Positions 33,236 through 42,372 of a stretch of 64,000 nt of DNA are shown here, piece by piece. A program made the position numbers and the translations under genes. Source of the DNA: Sulfitobacter sp. W027 (GTDB taxonomy: Bacteria > Pseudomonadota > Alphaproteobacteria > Rhodobacterales > Rhodobacteraceae); assembly GCF_025143985.1 (NCBI RefSeq), contig NZ_CP083566.1:1-64000 (forward strand). The letters are read 5' to 3'. Under the pieces are notes generated by a model. The model made no database searches, was not told the origin of the DNA, and worked only from the letters and a program-made list of their open reading frames with translations. Every line of letters starts with the position of its first letter. The stretch's first letter is position 1.

Positions 33236-34776
33236 ATCTGGTTCTGCCGCAAAAGACACCCGACGCGCGTGTCGGCGAAATCACCAAACTCGCGGTCATG
33301 GCCGTGGGCGGGCAGGGCGGTGGCGTCTTGACTGGCTGGATTGAATCCATGGCCCGGGCCGAAGGCTATGTCTGTCAGGCGACCTCGGTCGCCGGCGTGG
33401 CGCAGCGCACCGGGGCCACGATCTATTACGTCGAAATGGCCCCGAAAAGCGCGTTGGAGCCGGTCTTTGCCCTCGCCCCTGCGGCGGGCGATGTCGACGT
33501 GTTGATCGCGGCTGAGATGATGGAGGTTGGCCGCGCCGTGATGCGCGGTTTCGTGACGCCAGACCGCACCACGCTGATCGGCTCGACCCACCGCGCCCTT
33601 GCGGTGAGCGAGAAGATGGCGCCCGGCGATGGCATTGCCGATGCGGATGAGGTTCGCGCCGCTGCCGAAATCGCCGCGCAGAAACTGGTGTTGGAGGATA
33701 TGGAAGGGCTGGCCGTCGGCGCAGGCTCGGTCATTTCCGCTTCGCTCTTTGGCGCTTTGGCCGGGTCCGGGGCGCTGCCGTTCCGGCGGGAGGCCTATGA
33801 GGACGCGATCCGCGCAGGGGGCAAGGGGGTGGAGCCTTCGTTGCGTGCCTTCGCCGTGGGCTTTGATGCAGCGCAGGGCCGTTTGCCCAACAGCGCGCCC
33901 GCCACGATAGACGAGCCTGAAACTCCCTTCCGCCTCGCCGGACCAGAGGCGTTGCAAAGCCAATGGGACGCCCTGGTCGCCCGCGCCGACGCGCTGCCTG
34001 AAGCGGTGCATGATTTGGCATTCGCGGGCCTGTCTAAAGTGGTAAACTTCCAAGACTGCGCCTACGGCACGCTCTATCTGGATCGGCTCGATACCGTGTT
34101 GGCCCGTGACAGCGCCGCGCAGGACTGGCGGCTCTCGGCGGAAGCGGCGAAATACATCGCCAATGCCATGGCCTATGACGACATCATCCGCGTTGCTGAC
34201 CTGAAAACCCGCGCGCCGCGCTTTACCCATATCCGGCAGGAAATGCGCGCAGGCGATGCGAACCTGATGCAGTTGACCGAATACTTCCACCCCCGCGCCG
34301 AAGAAATCGCAGGGCTGATGCCTGCGCGTCTTGGGGCCAAGGTGGAGGCGAGCGACAAATGGATGACCCGGCTGAACCGTTGGTTCGACAAGGGCCGTCG
34401 CCTGCGCACGGATCGCTTGCCCGCGTTCTTAATGTTGCACGTGCTAGGGGGGCTCAAGAGTTACCGTTTGAAAACCCACCGCCATGCCATCGAAGTGGCT
34501 CATCTTGAGGATTGGCTGTTGCGCTGTCTGGCCGAGGTCGAGGCCGATTACGACGTCGCGGTCGAACTGGTGAAATGCCGCCGGCTTATCAAAGGCTATT
34601 CCGACACCCACGCGCGGGGATTGGGGAAGTTCGACAAGGTGATGGATGCCGCCGACTTGCTGCGCGGGCGCGAAGATGCGGCGCAATGGATTGCGCGTCT
34701 GCGGGAGGCGGCCTTGCAAGATGCCGAAGGCGAAGCGCTTGATGGGGCCATCGCGACAGTGCGTTCTTTCGTTTAG
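33232..34776 (+). CDS. Indolepyruvate:ferredoxin oxidoreductase-type beta subunit with DUF6537 extension
   Basis: The start is the GTG at 33232, which overlaps the alpha stop (GTGA) and follows GAAGGAG; the ATG at 33145 lies inside the alpha gene. The 514-residue protein begins with the gamma/IorB domain (VGGQGGGVLTGWIESMA; SVAGVAQRTGATIYYVEM). The C-terminal ~280 residues form the helical DUF6537 extension seen in IorB homologues of aerobic proteobacteria. It completes the oxidoreductase with the alpha protein. The usual archaeal enzyme lacks the extension; its role is not known. Confidence 0.88.
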   Translation: MNLVLPQKTPDARVGEITKLAVMAVGGQGGGVLTGWIESMARAEGYVCQATSVAGVAQRTGATIYYVEMAPKSALEPVFALAPAAGDVDVLIAAEMMEVGRAVMRGFVTPDRTTLIGSTHRALAVSEKMAPGDGIADADEVRAAAEIAAQKLVLEDMEGLAVGAGSVISASLFGALAGSGALPFRREAYEDAIRAGGKGVEPSLRAFAVGFDAAQGRLPNSAPATIDEPETPFRLAGPEALQSQWDALVARADALPEAVHDLAFAGLSKVVNFQDCAYGTLYLDRLDTVLARDSAAQDWRLSAEAAKYIANAMAYDDIIRVADLKTRAPRFTHIRQEMRAGDANLMQLTEYFHPRAEEIAGLMPARLGAKVEASDKWMTRLNRWFDKGRRLRTDRLPAFLMLHVLGGLKSYRLKTHRHAIEVAHLEDWLLRCLAEVEADYDVAVELVKCRRLIKGYSDTHARGLGKFDKVMDAADLLRGREDAAQWIARLREAALQDAEGEALDGAIATVRSFV

Positions 34777-34901
34777 GAACAGTGCCTATTTTCTGTGCAA
34801 ATCCGGCGTGACTTTTGACAGGACGCGTAGGTTGCTCGTATCCCAGTTGACCGGCCTCCAAAGCCGCGCATAGCTGATGCTGAACAACCGGGGTCACCAC
34901 C

Positions 34902-35504
34902 ATGGAACTTTCGCATCTCATCGCCTTTAACATCGCGCTCATCGCGTCGATCCTTAGCCCCGGCCCGGCCTTCCTGATCGCGCTGAAAACCACGCTGAGT
35001 TCAGGACGGCAGGCGGGCGTTGCCGTAGGGCTTGGCCTCGGCCTCGTTGCCTCCTTCTGGACCCTTGCCGCTCTCTTTGGGTTGGAGGCGGTATTCCTTG
35101 CTTTCCCATGGGCCTATGCCCTCGTTAAAGGGGTCGGCGCGGTCTATCTTCTCTATGTCGGCTATGGGATGTGGCGCGGCGCGCGTGAACCTGTGACCGC
35201 GACCGTGAAACCTGCCCGCCACGCATTTCGACAAGGCATGATGATCAACATCCTGAACCCCAAATCGGTGCTTTTCGCCGCGGCGGTGCTGGTGGTGATC
35301 TTTCCCGAAGGCATGCGCCTGACCGAGAACCTATTGATCGTCGCCAACCACCTAATCATCGAAGTGACCTTCTACACCACACTCGCTTTCGGCATGAGCC
35401 GCCCATCGGTTAGCCAAGGCTACCTGCGCGCGAAGGTATATTTAGACCGCGTTGCGTCGGTTGTGCTGGGGCTCTTGGGACTGCGGCTGCTGTTTTCGCG
35501 CTAA
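34902..35504 (+). CDS. LysE/RhtB-family amino-acid exporter
   Basis: This 200-residue membrane protein has about six helices. Family landmarks are the N-terminal SPGPAFLIALKTTLSSGRQAG and the central GMMINILNPKSVLF. Relatives export amino acids such as lysine, homoserine or threonine, or other metabolites. The gene lies 125 bases after the oxidoreductase pair and its stop overlaps that of the convergent GH15 gene by 3 bases. Export of an aromatic amino acid such as anthranilate is conceivable but unsupported. Confidence 0.9.
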   Translation: MELSHLIAFNIALIASILSPGPAFLIALKTTLSSGRQAGVAVGLGLGLVASFWTLAALFGLEAVFLAFPWAYALVKGVGAVYLLYVGYGMWRGAREPVTATVKPARHAFRQGMMINILNPKSVLFAAAVLVVIFPEGMRLTENLLIVANHLIIEVTFYTTLAFGMSRPSVSQGYLRAKVYLDRVASVVLGLLGLRLLFSR

Positions 35505-37276
35505 AGCTCGGCCTCCCACCGTTTCGACAGACGCATTGCGCCGTTGATGATACCGACCATCGAATAGGTTTGCGGGAAGTTGCCCCAGCCCTCGCCGGTG
35601 GCGAATGCCGTGTCTTCCGACATGAGGCCAAGGTGATTGCGCGCTTCCAGCAATTCTTCGAAGAGCTTGCGGGCCTCTTCCTCGCGGCCAATCCGGGCCA
35701 ACGCGTCGATCCGCCAAAAGGCACAGACATTAAAGCCCACCTCCGGGACACCGAAATCATCCGCCTCCTCATAGCGCAGCATGAAGGGGCCACGGCCCAG
35801 CACTTCGGACAACCGCTCAACCGTCGCGATGAACCGCGGGTCTTTTGGTGGCAGGAAGCCAACCTCTCCCATGAGCAGAACACTCGCATCCAAGGTGCTG
35901 CCGCCAAAGCTCTCAACAAAGGCACCGCGGTCCTCTGACCAAGCGTTGTCTAGGATTTTGTCGCGGATCACCGCGGCGCGGTCGGCCCAGTAGGTGGCGC
36001 GGTCTTCCAATTCCAAATGGCGCGCGATCTTGCCCAGCCGGTCGCAGGCGGCCCAGCACATCAGTGACGAGGACGTGTGTATCCGCGCGCGACTGCGCAG
36101 CTCCCAAATCCCTGCGTCGGGCTGATCGTGTAACTCCCAAGCCTGCTCGCCCAAAGGCTCTAGCTGTTCAAAGGCCGTACGCCCGGTGTTCATCGGCAGG
36201 CGGTGGTCAAAGAACGCCGGGGCCGCCCCGAGGATGATATTGCCATAGGTGTCATGCTGAAAATGCTCATGCGCCTGATTGCCGATCCGCACCGGCCCCA
36301 TGCCACGAAAGCCTTGCAGGCTGGGTGAAATGCACTCAGTCAACGCCGTCTCAAGCCCCAATCCCAGCACTGGCTGGATATGTCCGCCTTCGGCATCGGC
36401 CACGGCATTCATCAGCCATTGGAAATAATGCTCCAGCGTGCGGGTCGCGGCGAGACTGTTGAGCGCGCGGACGGTGAAAAACGCATCGCGCACCCAACAA
36501 TAGCGGTAGTCCCAGTTGCGCCCGGAATCCGGCGCTTCGGGCAGGGAGGTGGTGATTGCGGCAATGACACCGCCCGTGGCTTCATAGCTGCAGAGTTTCA
36601 GCGTGATTGCGGCGCGGATGACGGCCTCTTGCCATTCGAAAGGGATCGCCAAACGCTGGGTCCATCGCTGCCAATAGCGGGTGGTTTTGGTACGAAAGGT
36701 GGTGCCAATCTGCTCAGGACTGTCCGACAGCGTCTCGTCGGGGCCAAGGATGAATGTCATCTCGCCTTCAAGATTAATCAACCGCGCGTCCAGCACATGG
36801 TCAATCGGTGCATCGGTGGTCAGGCGCATGTTCTGCTCAGGCCCTACAAAACGCACATGGTTGGAGCCACGGGTGAGGGTTGGGGAAACTTCACCCCACT
36901 GAAACCGAGGGCGCAAGCGCGTCCTCACGCGAGGCGAACCCTCAATGCGCCGCACCTGCCGGACCAGCATCTGCGGGCGGAAGCTGCGGCCATAGGCGGT
37001 GAAACGGGGGCAGAAATCGACGATTTCAACCGCGCCCTTGGGGCTGCGCAGCACTGTGCGCAGGATCGCGGTATTGGGTAGATAGCTCTGTTCGCTTTCC
37101 GTCATGCCCTCAAGCTCAACGGCAAACTCGCCGTCACCCTCTTCGCCTGCACCGTGGCCCATGAGGCTGTGAAAGACCGGATCGCCGTCAAAGCGCGGCA
37201 GACAAAACCAGTTAATCGCCCCTTCGCGACTGACCAGCGCCGCGACCGCGCAGTTCCCGATAACACCCAGATCCAT
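35501..37276 (-). CDS. Glycoside hydrolase family 15 protein (glucoamylase/trehalase type)
   Basis: The 591-residue protein begins MDLGVIGNCAVAALVSREGAINW-like (family start; N-terminal beta domain). The (alpha/alpha)6 catalytic barrel carries NWDYRYCWVRDAFFTV near residue 260, the general-acid region DAGIWELRSR and the C-terminal base region SEDTAFATGEGWGNFPQ. The frame is open to 37345, but the ATG at 37276 has GAGGGA upstream. Bacterial members hydrolyse alpha-glucosides, and several are trehalases. It lies 44 bases after otsB on the same strand, so hydrolysis of trehalose or a related disaccharide is likely. No signal peptide, so it is cytoplasmic. Confidence 0.9.
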   Translation of the reverse strand: MDLGVIGNCAVAALVSREGAINWFCLPRFDGDPVFHSLMGHGAGEEGDGEFAVELEGMTESEQSYLPNTAILRTVLRSPKGAVEIVDFCPRFTAYGRSFRPQMLVRQVRRIEGSPRVRTRLRPRFQWGEVSPTLTRGSNHVRFVGPEQNMRLTTDAPIDHVLDARLINLEGEMTFILGPDETLSDSPEQIGTTFRTKTTRYWQRWTQRLAIPFEWQEAVIRAAITLKLCSYEATGGVIAAITTSLPEAPDSGRNWDYRYCWVRDAFFTVRALNSLAATRTLEHYFQWLMNAVADAEGGHIQPVLGLGLETALTECISPSLQGFRGMGPVRIGNQAHEHFQHDTYGNIILGAAPAFFDHRLPMNTGRTAFEQLEPLGEQAWELHDQPDAGIWELRSRARIHTSSSLMCWAACDRLGKIARHLELEDRATYWADRAAVIRDKILDNAWSEDRGAFVESFGGSTLDASVLLMGEVGFLPPKDPRFIATVERLSEVLGRGPFMLRYEEADDFGVPEVGFNVCAFWRIDALARIGREEEARKLFEELLEARNHLGLMSEDTAFATGEGWGNFPQTYSMVGIINGAMRLSKRWEAEL

Positions 37277-37320
37277 AAGTCCCTCTTTTCTATTCCTGTT
37301 GCGTCCTCCGGGCAGGCCGG

Positions 37321-38088
37321 TCAGCGCAAAATCTCTTCCAGCCAATCGGCAAAACCGGCCACATCTGCGATGCGATGCTGCGCTTCCGTCGGCCCTTGGC
37401 CGATCTTGATGCCAAAGCCGCCCATGGCCTGCGCCGCGCGGAAGCCGTCTTCATCCGTCACGTCGTCGCCGACCATTACCGGCGATCGCTCCGCAAACGC
37501 GGGGGCGGCCATAAAACGTTCAACCGCGCCGCCCTTGTCGACACCCTTCAGCGCGACTTCGCTGACCATTTTGCCATGCAGACTACGCAGGCTGGGGTCT
37601 TCGCCGACCAGCGTATCGACAAAGGCGCGGCAGGCGTCGCCTTGATCGGGTGCCTTGCGGTAATGCAGTGCAATCGCACCCGGTTTTCGCTCGGAGGTGA
37701 CACCATGCAGCACGGCAAATTCCTCGACCCGGTCGATCACGGCAGTGGGGACGCCTGCGCTCTGCATCGGTGCATCCTCTCTCGCAGCGCTCAGGCGAAA
37801 CTCCAGCCCATGAGACCCCGACACCGGCAAATGTAGCGCGCCCAAAATGCGGTCTACATCCGCCAGCGCCCGGCCAGAGATCACCGCCACCGCCCCATCA
37901 GTCGCCTTGACCAACCGGGCCAACAGATCGCGTGTCTGCTCGGGCAGGCGGGCGTCTTCGGGGTTGTCGACGATGGGGGCCAGCGTGCCGTCAAGATCAA
38001 CGAAAAACGCATGGCGCCGGGCCGGGATCACGGGCGGTAAGCTGCTGTGCGGCAAGGTGGTGCTATCCATAGGCTCTGGTCTATCCAT
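37321..38088 (-). CDS. otsB: Trehalose-6-phosphate phosphatase
   Basis: This ~255-residue HAD-family phosphatase has the nucleophile motif FFVDLDGTLAPI near residue 33, VISGR near residue 75 and the metal motif GDDVTDEDGF near residue 210. It removes phosphate from trehalose-6-phosphate made by OtsA (40111-41514). The frame is open to 38220; ATGs at 38088 and 38070 are both possible starts and neither has a strong ribosome site. It is followed by the GH15 gene, so synthesis and breakdown genes for trehalose lie together. Confidence 0.91.
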   Translation of the reverse strand: MDRPEPMDSTTLPHSSLPPVIPARRHAFFVDLDGTLAPIVDNPEDARLPEQTRDLLARLVKATDGAVAVISGRALADVDRILGALHLPVSGSHGLEFRLSAAREDAPMQSAGVPTAVIDRVEEFAVLHGVTSERKPGAIALHYRKAPDQGDACRAFVDTLVGEDPSLRSLHGKMVSEVALKGVDKGGAVERFMAAPAFAERSPVMVGDDVTDEDGFRAAQAMGGFGIKIGQGPTEAQHRIADVAGFADWLEEILR

Positions 38089-38260
38089 CTCATTGCACGG
38101 GCGTTCCTCAAGAAACCTATGCGCAGTTGCAGCGAAATCAACGCATTTATGCTGCGACTGCGCAGAGATGCGCGACACAGGCCGCGGGAACCCAGTCCAC
38201 GGAGCGGCGTTTAACCGCACAAGAGGCCCTCAGGCTGAGCGCCTTCGCGCCACCCCGTAA

Positions 38261-39256
38261 ATGTCGAACCCGGAACCCCAGATGAACGCACCCTCAACGC
38301 TAAGGTACTACCCCGACAGCAAGCCCGGCATCGCCCGGCGCCGCTGCGGGCGGGGGTTTTCCTATCATGCGCCCGATGGCCGCTGCATCAAGGACAAAGT
38401 CGAACGCGAGAGGTTGGTGAAACTGGCGGTGCCCCCGGCTTATGAGCAGGTCTGGATCAGCCCTCATGTTAACGGCCATCTACAGGCAACCGGGTTCGAC
38501 GCGCGCGGGCGCAAGCAATACCGCTATCACCCGCTCTGGTCCGAAGCACAGGCGCAGGAGAAATACGCGGGTCTGCCGGAATTTGCCGAAACCCTGCCAC
38601 GTATCCGCCGCCGCGTGCGCCGCGACCTCAAGGAAGAACTGGGCGAGCGTACCTTCGCGCTCGCTGCCGCCGTGGCAATGATCGACCGCCTGTCGCTGCG
38701 CGTGGGCAACCAAATATACGCCAAGACCAACCGTACCTACGGCACGCTGACCCTGAAGCGGCGGCATCTGGTGCTGCGGGATGGTAAGTTGCAGGCGTCT
38801 TTCATGGCGAAGGGCGGCAAACGCTTGCGCCGTCAGATCGCCAACCGCACCCTCATGCGCGCGCTTGAGAAAATCCGTGATCTGCCGGGCGCCGATCTGC
38901 TAACCTGGCTTGATGATGAGGGGGAGCCGCGTACCCTGACATCCTCGGCCCTGAATGAGTATATCGCCGAGGCCGCGGGTGCCGAAGGCTTTTCCGCCAA
39001 GACCTTTCGGACATGGGCAGGCTCTGTTGCTGCCTTCGAGGTGGCGCTGTCGGAGGAAAAACCGACCATCAAAGCCATGGCCGAAGCCGCCGCCGAGCGG
39101 CTGCACAATACCCCCACCATCGCCCGCAACAGCTATATTCACCCGGAGGTCATCGACCTCTGCCAGCATCCTCAGGACCTGCCGGACCCCCCGGAGATTG
39201 ACGATATGACCCAAGCCGAACGCGGACTTTTGGCATTTTTGCGCGCAAAGGCTTGA
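38261..39256 (+). CDS. DNA topoisomerase IB (poxvirus-like bacterial type)
   Basis: This 331-residue protein is a bacterial type IB topoisomerase that relaxes supercoils through a 3'-phosphotyrosine. An N-terminal domain (YYPDSKPGIARRRCGRGF) is followed by the catalytic domain, with active-site Arg/Lys in RVGNQIYAKTNRTYG and LRRQIANRTL, RTWAGSVAAFE, and the nucleophilic Tyr in IARNSYIHPEV near residue 293. It is divergent from otsB (172-base gap). Such enzymes occur widely in alphaproteobacteria and often near stress genes. Confidence 0.93.
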   Translation: MSNPEPQMNAPSTLRYYPDSKPGIARRRCGRGFSYHAPDGRCIKDKVERERLVKLAVPPAYEQVWISPHVNGHLQATGFDARGRKQYRYHPLWSEAQAQEKYAGLPEFAETLPRIRRRVRRDLKEELGERTFALAAAVAMIDRLSLRVGNQIYAKTNRTYGTLTLKRRHLVLRDGKLQASFMAKGGKRLRRQIANRTLMRALEKIRDLPGADLLTWLDDEGEPRTLTSSALNEYIAEAAGAEGFSAKTFRTWAGSVAAFEVALSEEKPTIKAMAEAAAERLHNTPTIARNSYIHPEVIDLCQHPQDLPDPPEIDDMTQAERGLLAFLRAKA

Positions 39257-39349
39257 GCCCTATTTTAGGCGCTGCGCGAACTTTAGCCGCGCTCATGCAT
39301 TGTTAACATGAATAGCGTTTTCGCCCGGCTTTAGAAGGAACCGATTTTC

Positions 39350-39946
39350 ATGAGTGATACAGACGGGCCAACCCTAAGCGGTGTCCTTGATCAGATGGAG
39401 CACCTTTCCGGCGGCGCTGACCGGCAAATTACGGTCGAAGAAATCATCAACTGTCTTGGCAAACATTCCTTTGCGTCCACCATTCTTGCGTTCAGCCTGA
39501 TCTCCACATCGCCCGCCAGTGGCATCCCTGGAGTAACGGCTTTCGTTGGTCTGGTCGTCATGTTCTTGGTCGTTCAGATGATCTTTGGCCGCGACAGTCT
39601 GTGGCTACCGGGGTTCATCATGCGCCGCGATATTGCCGCCAAAAAGCTGCGCGAAGGGGTCCGGTGGCTGCGCCGCCCGGTGGCCTTCGTGGATCGATTC
39701 TTGCATGAGCGGACGACCTTTCTGCTGCATCGTCCGTGGATTTACCTGCCGCTGATCATGGTGCTATTGCTGACGATGTTCATGCCCTTCATGGAGGTCG
39801 TGCCGACCTCCGGTTCCATCGCCTCGGCCATGATCGCCATCTTCGCGGCGGGCTATCTGATGCGCGATGGGAAGGTGGTAATCCTGTCGATGGTGCTTAT
39901 GTCATTGCTGCCGGTGGGGGTTGCTTGGTTCATTCTTGAGCGCTGA
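39350..39946 (+). CDS. ExoD-family membrane protein
   Basis: This 198-residue protein matches the exopolysaccharide synthesis ExoD family. An N-terminal amphipathic region (LSGVLDQMEHLSGG) leads into about four membrane helices, with a TSPASGIPGVTAFVG segment and a C-terminal hydrophobic pair. In Sinorhizobium, exoD affects exopolysaccharide and alkali tolerance; the biochemical role is unknown. It lies alone between topoisomerase IB and otsA. Confidence 0.85.
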   Translation: MSDTDGPTLSGVLDQMEHLSGGADRQITVEEIINCLGKHSFASTILAFSLISTSPASGIPGVTAFVGLVVMFLVVQMIFGRDSLWLPGFIMRRDIAAKKLREGVRWLRRPVAFVDRFLHERTTFLLHRPWIYLPLIMVLLLTMFMPFMEVVPTSGSIASAMIAIFAAGYLMRDGKVVILSMVLMSLLPVGVAWFILER

Positions 39947-40110
39947 AAGAATAATTACGCCGGATCGCCATGCTGCATTTGCAAAAGGTTTGACCCGAGG
40001 CGCTCAAGCTGGGAACCTTTACCAAACTAGACCATTAAACCGTTAGTGGTGGTCGGCGTTCCGTCTATGCAGGCTCGGCGGCCGAAAATGATTGTTCCCG
40101 GGGCATAACA

Positions 40111-41514
40111 ATGGCTGGCAGATTAATTGTAATCTCAAATCGTATCCCATCAGAGGCCGCCCCCTCTGGCGGATTGGTTTTTGCGTTGCATGAAACCCTG
40201 CGTAAGATCGGTGGCATTTGGATCGGATCACACCCCGAAACCACCGAAACCCCCGCCGAAGGGTTGAGCGCATACGGGGATCAGGGCACCTACACGCGGC
40301 TCAGCTTTAGCCTAAGCCCCGACGATTATCAGAATTTCTACCTCGGCTTTTCCAACTCCGTCCTTTGGCCGGTCTGCCACCGTCGCGGCGATCTGGTGAA
40401 GCTCGACCGAGGGTTTGAGCGTGGTTACAAAGCTGTCAACGCGCGTCTCGCTCGGCAGGTGATGAAGGTTGCCGAACCTGAGGATATGATCTGGGTGCAC
40501 GACTACCACTTCTTCCCCCTCGCGGCAGAGCTGCGCAAGCTCGGCTTTACCGGCAAAATCGGGTTTTTCCTGCATATCCCTTTCCCGGCCTTGGGCGATA
40601 TGGGGGCCCTGCCGAAGGAGGCCAATCTGGCGCGTTGGCTGGCCGATTATGACCTTGTTGGGCTGCAGACCCGCGCTGATGTGGCCCGCTGTCTTGAGAT
40701 GTTCCGCGCCGAGACGGATTCCGAGTTCCTGATGAACGGCACGATCAAATGCGGCGCGCGGGCAGTTGCGGTGCGGTCCTTCCCCATCGGCATCGATGTC
40801 GAAACCTTCGTGCAAGCCGCGCAGGGTGCCAGTGAGCAGGACCGCTTGGCTGATGACATGGCAGGCGACATCGTGATTGGCGTTGACCGGTTGGATTACT
40901 CCAAAGGGCTGCCCAACCGTTTCCGCGCCTTTGGCCGCTACCTTGAAACCCGAGATGAGCGAGAGCGCCGCGTGAGCATGGTGCAGATCGCCCCGCCAAG
41001 CCGTGAGGAAGTCGCCGCCTACCGCGAACTGCGTTACGAGTTGGAGGAACTGGTTGGCCGCGTGAATGGCGAGCACGGCGAGATTGACTGGACCCCGCTG
41101 CGCTATATTCACCGAAACCTTGACCGCAATCTCCTCGCTCGGCTCTACCGTCGCGCGCGGGTAGGGATTGTGACCCCCTTTGCGGATGGGATGAATCTTG
41201 TGGCGAAGGAATATGTCGCTGCACAAGACCCCGAAGACCCCGGCGTGCTGATCCTGTCTCATATGGCGGGCGCCGCCGAAGATCTGACCGATGCTATTTT
41301 GGTCAATCCCTACGACATTGAGGACATGAGTGAAGCGCTGAAAACCGCGCTTGCCCTGCCGCTGGAAGAACGCAAGCGCCGCCATGCCAACCTCATGGCG
41401 CAGGTCCGCGCAACCGATGTGAACCGTTGGAGCCAGACCTATGTCCAAGCACTCAAGAACTGCGCGCCGACATTGGTGCTTAACCCCCCGGCCCGGGAAT
41501 GGTCAGAGGCTTAA
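40111..41514 (+). CDS. otsA: Trehalose-6-phosphate synthase
   Basis: This 467-residue GT20 enzyme joins UDP-glucose and glucose-6-phosphate. Family motifs are ISNRIPSE with GGLVFAL at the N-terminus, HDYHFFPLAAELR near residue 130, FLHIPFP, GVDRLDYSKGLPNR near residue 255 and GMNLVAKEYVAAQ near residue 360. The 164-base region upstream is AT-richer than the genes and probably holds the promoter. Together with OtsB it makes trehalose as a compatible solute. Confidence 0.95.
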   Translation: MAGRLIVISNRIPSEAAPSGGLVFALHETLRKIGGIWIGSHPETTETPAEGLSAYGDQGTYTRLSFSLSPDDYQNFYLGFSNSVLWPVCHRRGDLVKLDRGFERGYKAVNARLARQVMKVAEPEDMIWVHDYHFFPLAAELRKLGFTGKIGFFLHIPFPALGDMGALPKEANLARWLADYDLVGLQTRADVARCLEMFRAETDSEFLMNGTIKCGARAVAVRSFPIGIDVETFVQAAQGASEQDRLADDMAGDIVIGVDRLDYSKGLPNRFRAFGRYLETRDERERRVSMVQIAPPSREEVAAYRELRYELEELVGRVNGEHGEIDWTPLRYIHRNLDRNLLARLYRRARVGIVTPFADGMNLVAKEYVAAQDPEDPGVLILSHMAGAAEDLTDAILVNPYDIEDMSEALKTALALPLEERKRRHANLMAQVRATDVNRWSQTYVQALKNCAPTLVLNPPAREWSEA

Positions 41515-41521
41515 CCCCGCG

Positions 41522-42319
41522 CTATCCTTCGGGGGCAAAGACCACCTCAGTCTCCCATTGGCTGCATTTTTCTGAGAGGCCAGCAGGCAGGGGCAGATCG
41601 GTAAAGAACATATCCACCTCCCGCGCCGAGGCGATGCGCGCAGGGGCGGAACGTTTGAATTTGGAGTGATCGGTCACCAGATAGGTCTTGCGCGACTGCG
41701 CGATGATACATTGGCTGACACCCACCTCTTCGATGTCAAAGTCCAAAAGATCGCCATCCGCATCCATTGCCGAACAGCCAATCACCGCGATGTCGAATTT
41801 GAACTGACGGATCGTCTCGATCGTCAGATTGCCGACCAACCCGCCATCCATTCGGCGCAGCGCACCGCCGGTCAACACGATGCGGCATTCAGGATTGTCG
41901 ACCAGAATATTGGCCACATTCATATTGTTCGTCACGACCATCAGGTCGCGGTGATGCAGCAGCGCACGGGCCACGGCCTCGGTGCTGGTGCCGATGTTGA
42001 GAAAGACCGAGCAGCCATCAGGGATATGTTCGGCACAGGCGCGGGCGATGCGGTTCTTGGCGTCTTCGTGCAGGTTGCGCCGCTCGGCATAGCCAATATT
42101 GCTGGCGCCCGAGGGCAGTACCGCGCCGCCATGTACTCGCTCCAGCTTGCCGCTATCGGCTAGTTCCGTCAGGTCACGGCGGATGGTCTGATGGGTCACG
42201 CCGAAATGCTCGGCCAGCCCATCGACGGTGACTTTGCCTTCGCGCCGGGCGATTTCGAGAATGTCGGGATGACGGAATGTCTGTGAAATAGGGGTCGCTC
42301 CTGCCTGCTGTTGGCGCAT
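41522..42319 (-). CDS. glpR: DeoR-family repressor of glycerol genes (GlpR)
   Basis: This 265-residue DeoR regulator has an N-terminal helix-turn-helix (RHPDILEIARREGKVTVDGLAEHFG followed by VTHQTIRRDLTEL, residues ~15-60). A C-terminal sugar-phosphate sensor domain has NIGTSTEAVARAL and TGGALRRMDGGLVG. A TTG at 42349 is in frame, but the ATG at 42319 with GGAG five bases upstream is preferred. It is divergent from glpD, with operator-like repeats between, so it is expected to repress the glp operon until glycerol-3-phosphate is present. Its stop is 8 bases from the otsA stop (convergent). Confidence 0.9.
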   Translation of the reverse strand: MRQQQAGATPISQTFRHPDILEIARREGKVTVDGLAEHFGVTHQTIRRDLTELADSGKLERVHGGAVLPSGASNIGYAERRNLHEDAKNRIARACAEHIPDGCSVFLNIGTSTEAVARALLHHRDLMVVTNNMNVANILVDNPECRIVLTGGALRRMDGGLVGNLTIETIRQFKFDIAVIGCSAMDADGDLLDFDIEEVGVSQCIIAQSRKTYLVTDHSKFKRSAPARIASAREVDMFFTDLPLPAGLSEKCSQWETEVVFAPEG

Positions 42320-42372
42320 TATCTCCAGTGTTTCGGCTAACGCAAGCAATCGCGTGCTTGGTTGCGCTTAAC

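Noticed and set aside
40008-40050. GGAAC ... CGTT pair upstream of otsA as an EcfG (general stress sigma) promoter
   Set aside because: The spacer is 24 bases, whereas EcfG promoters need about 16-17.
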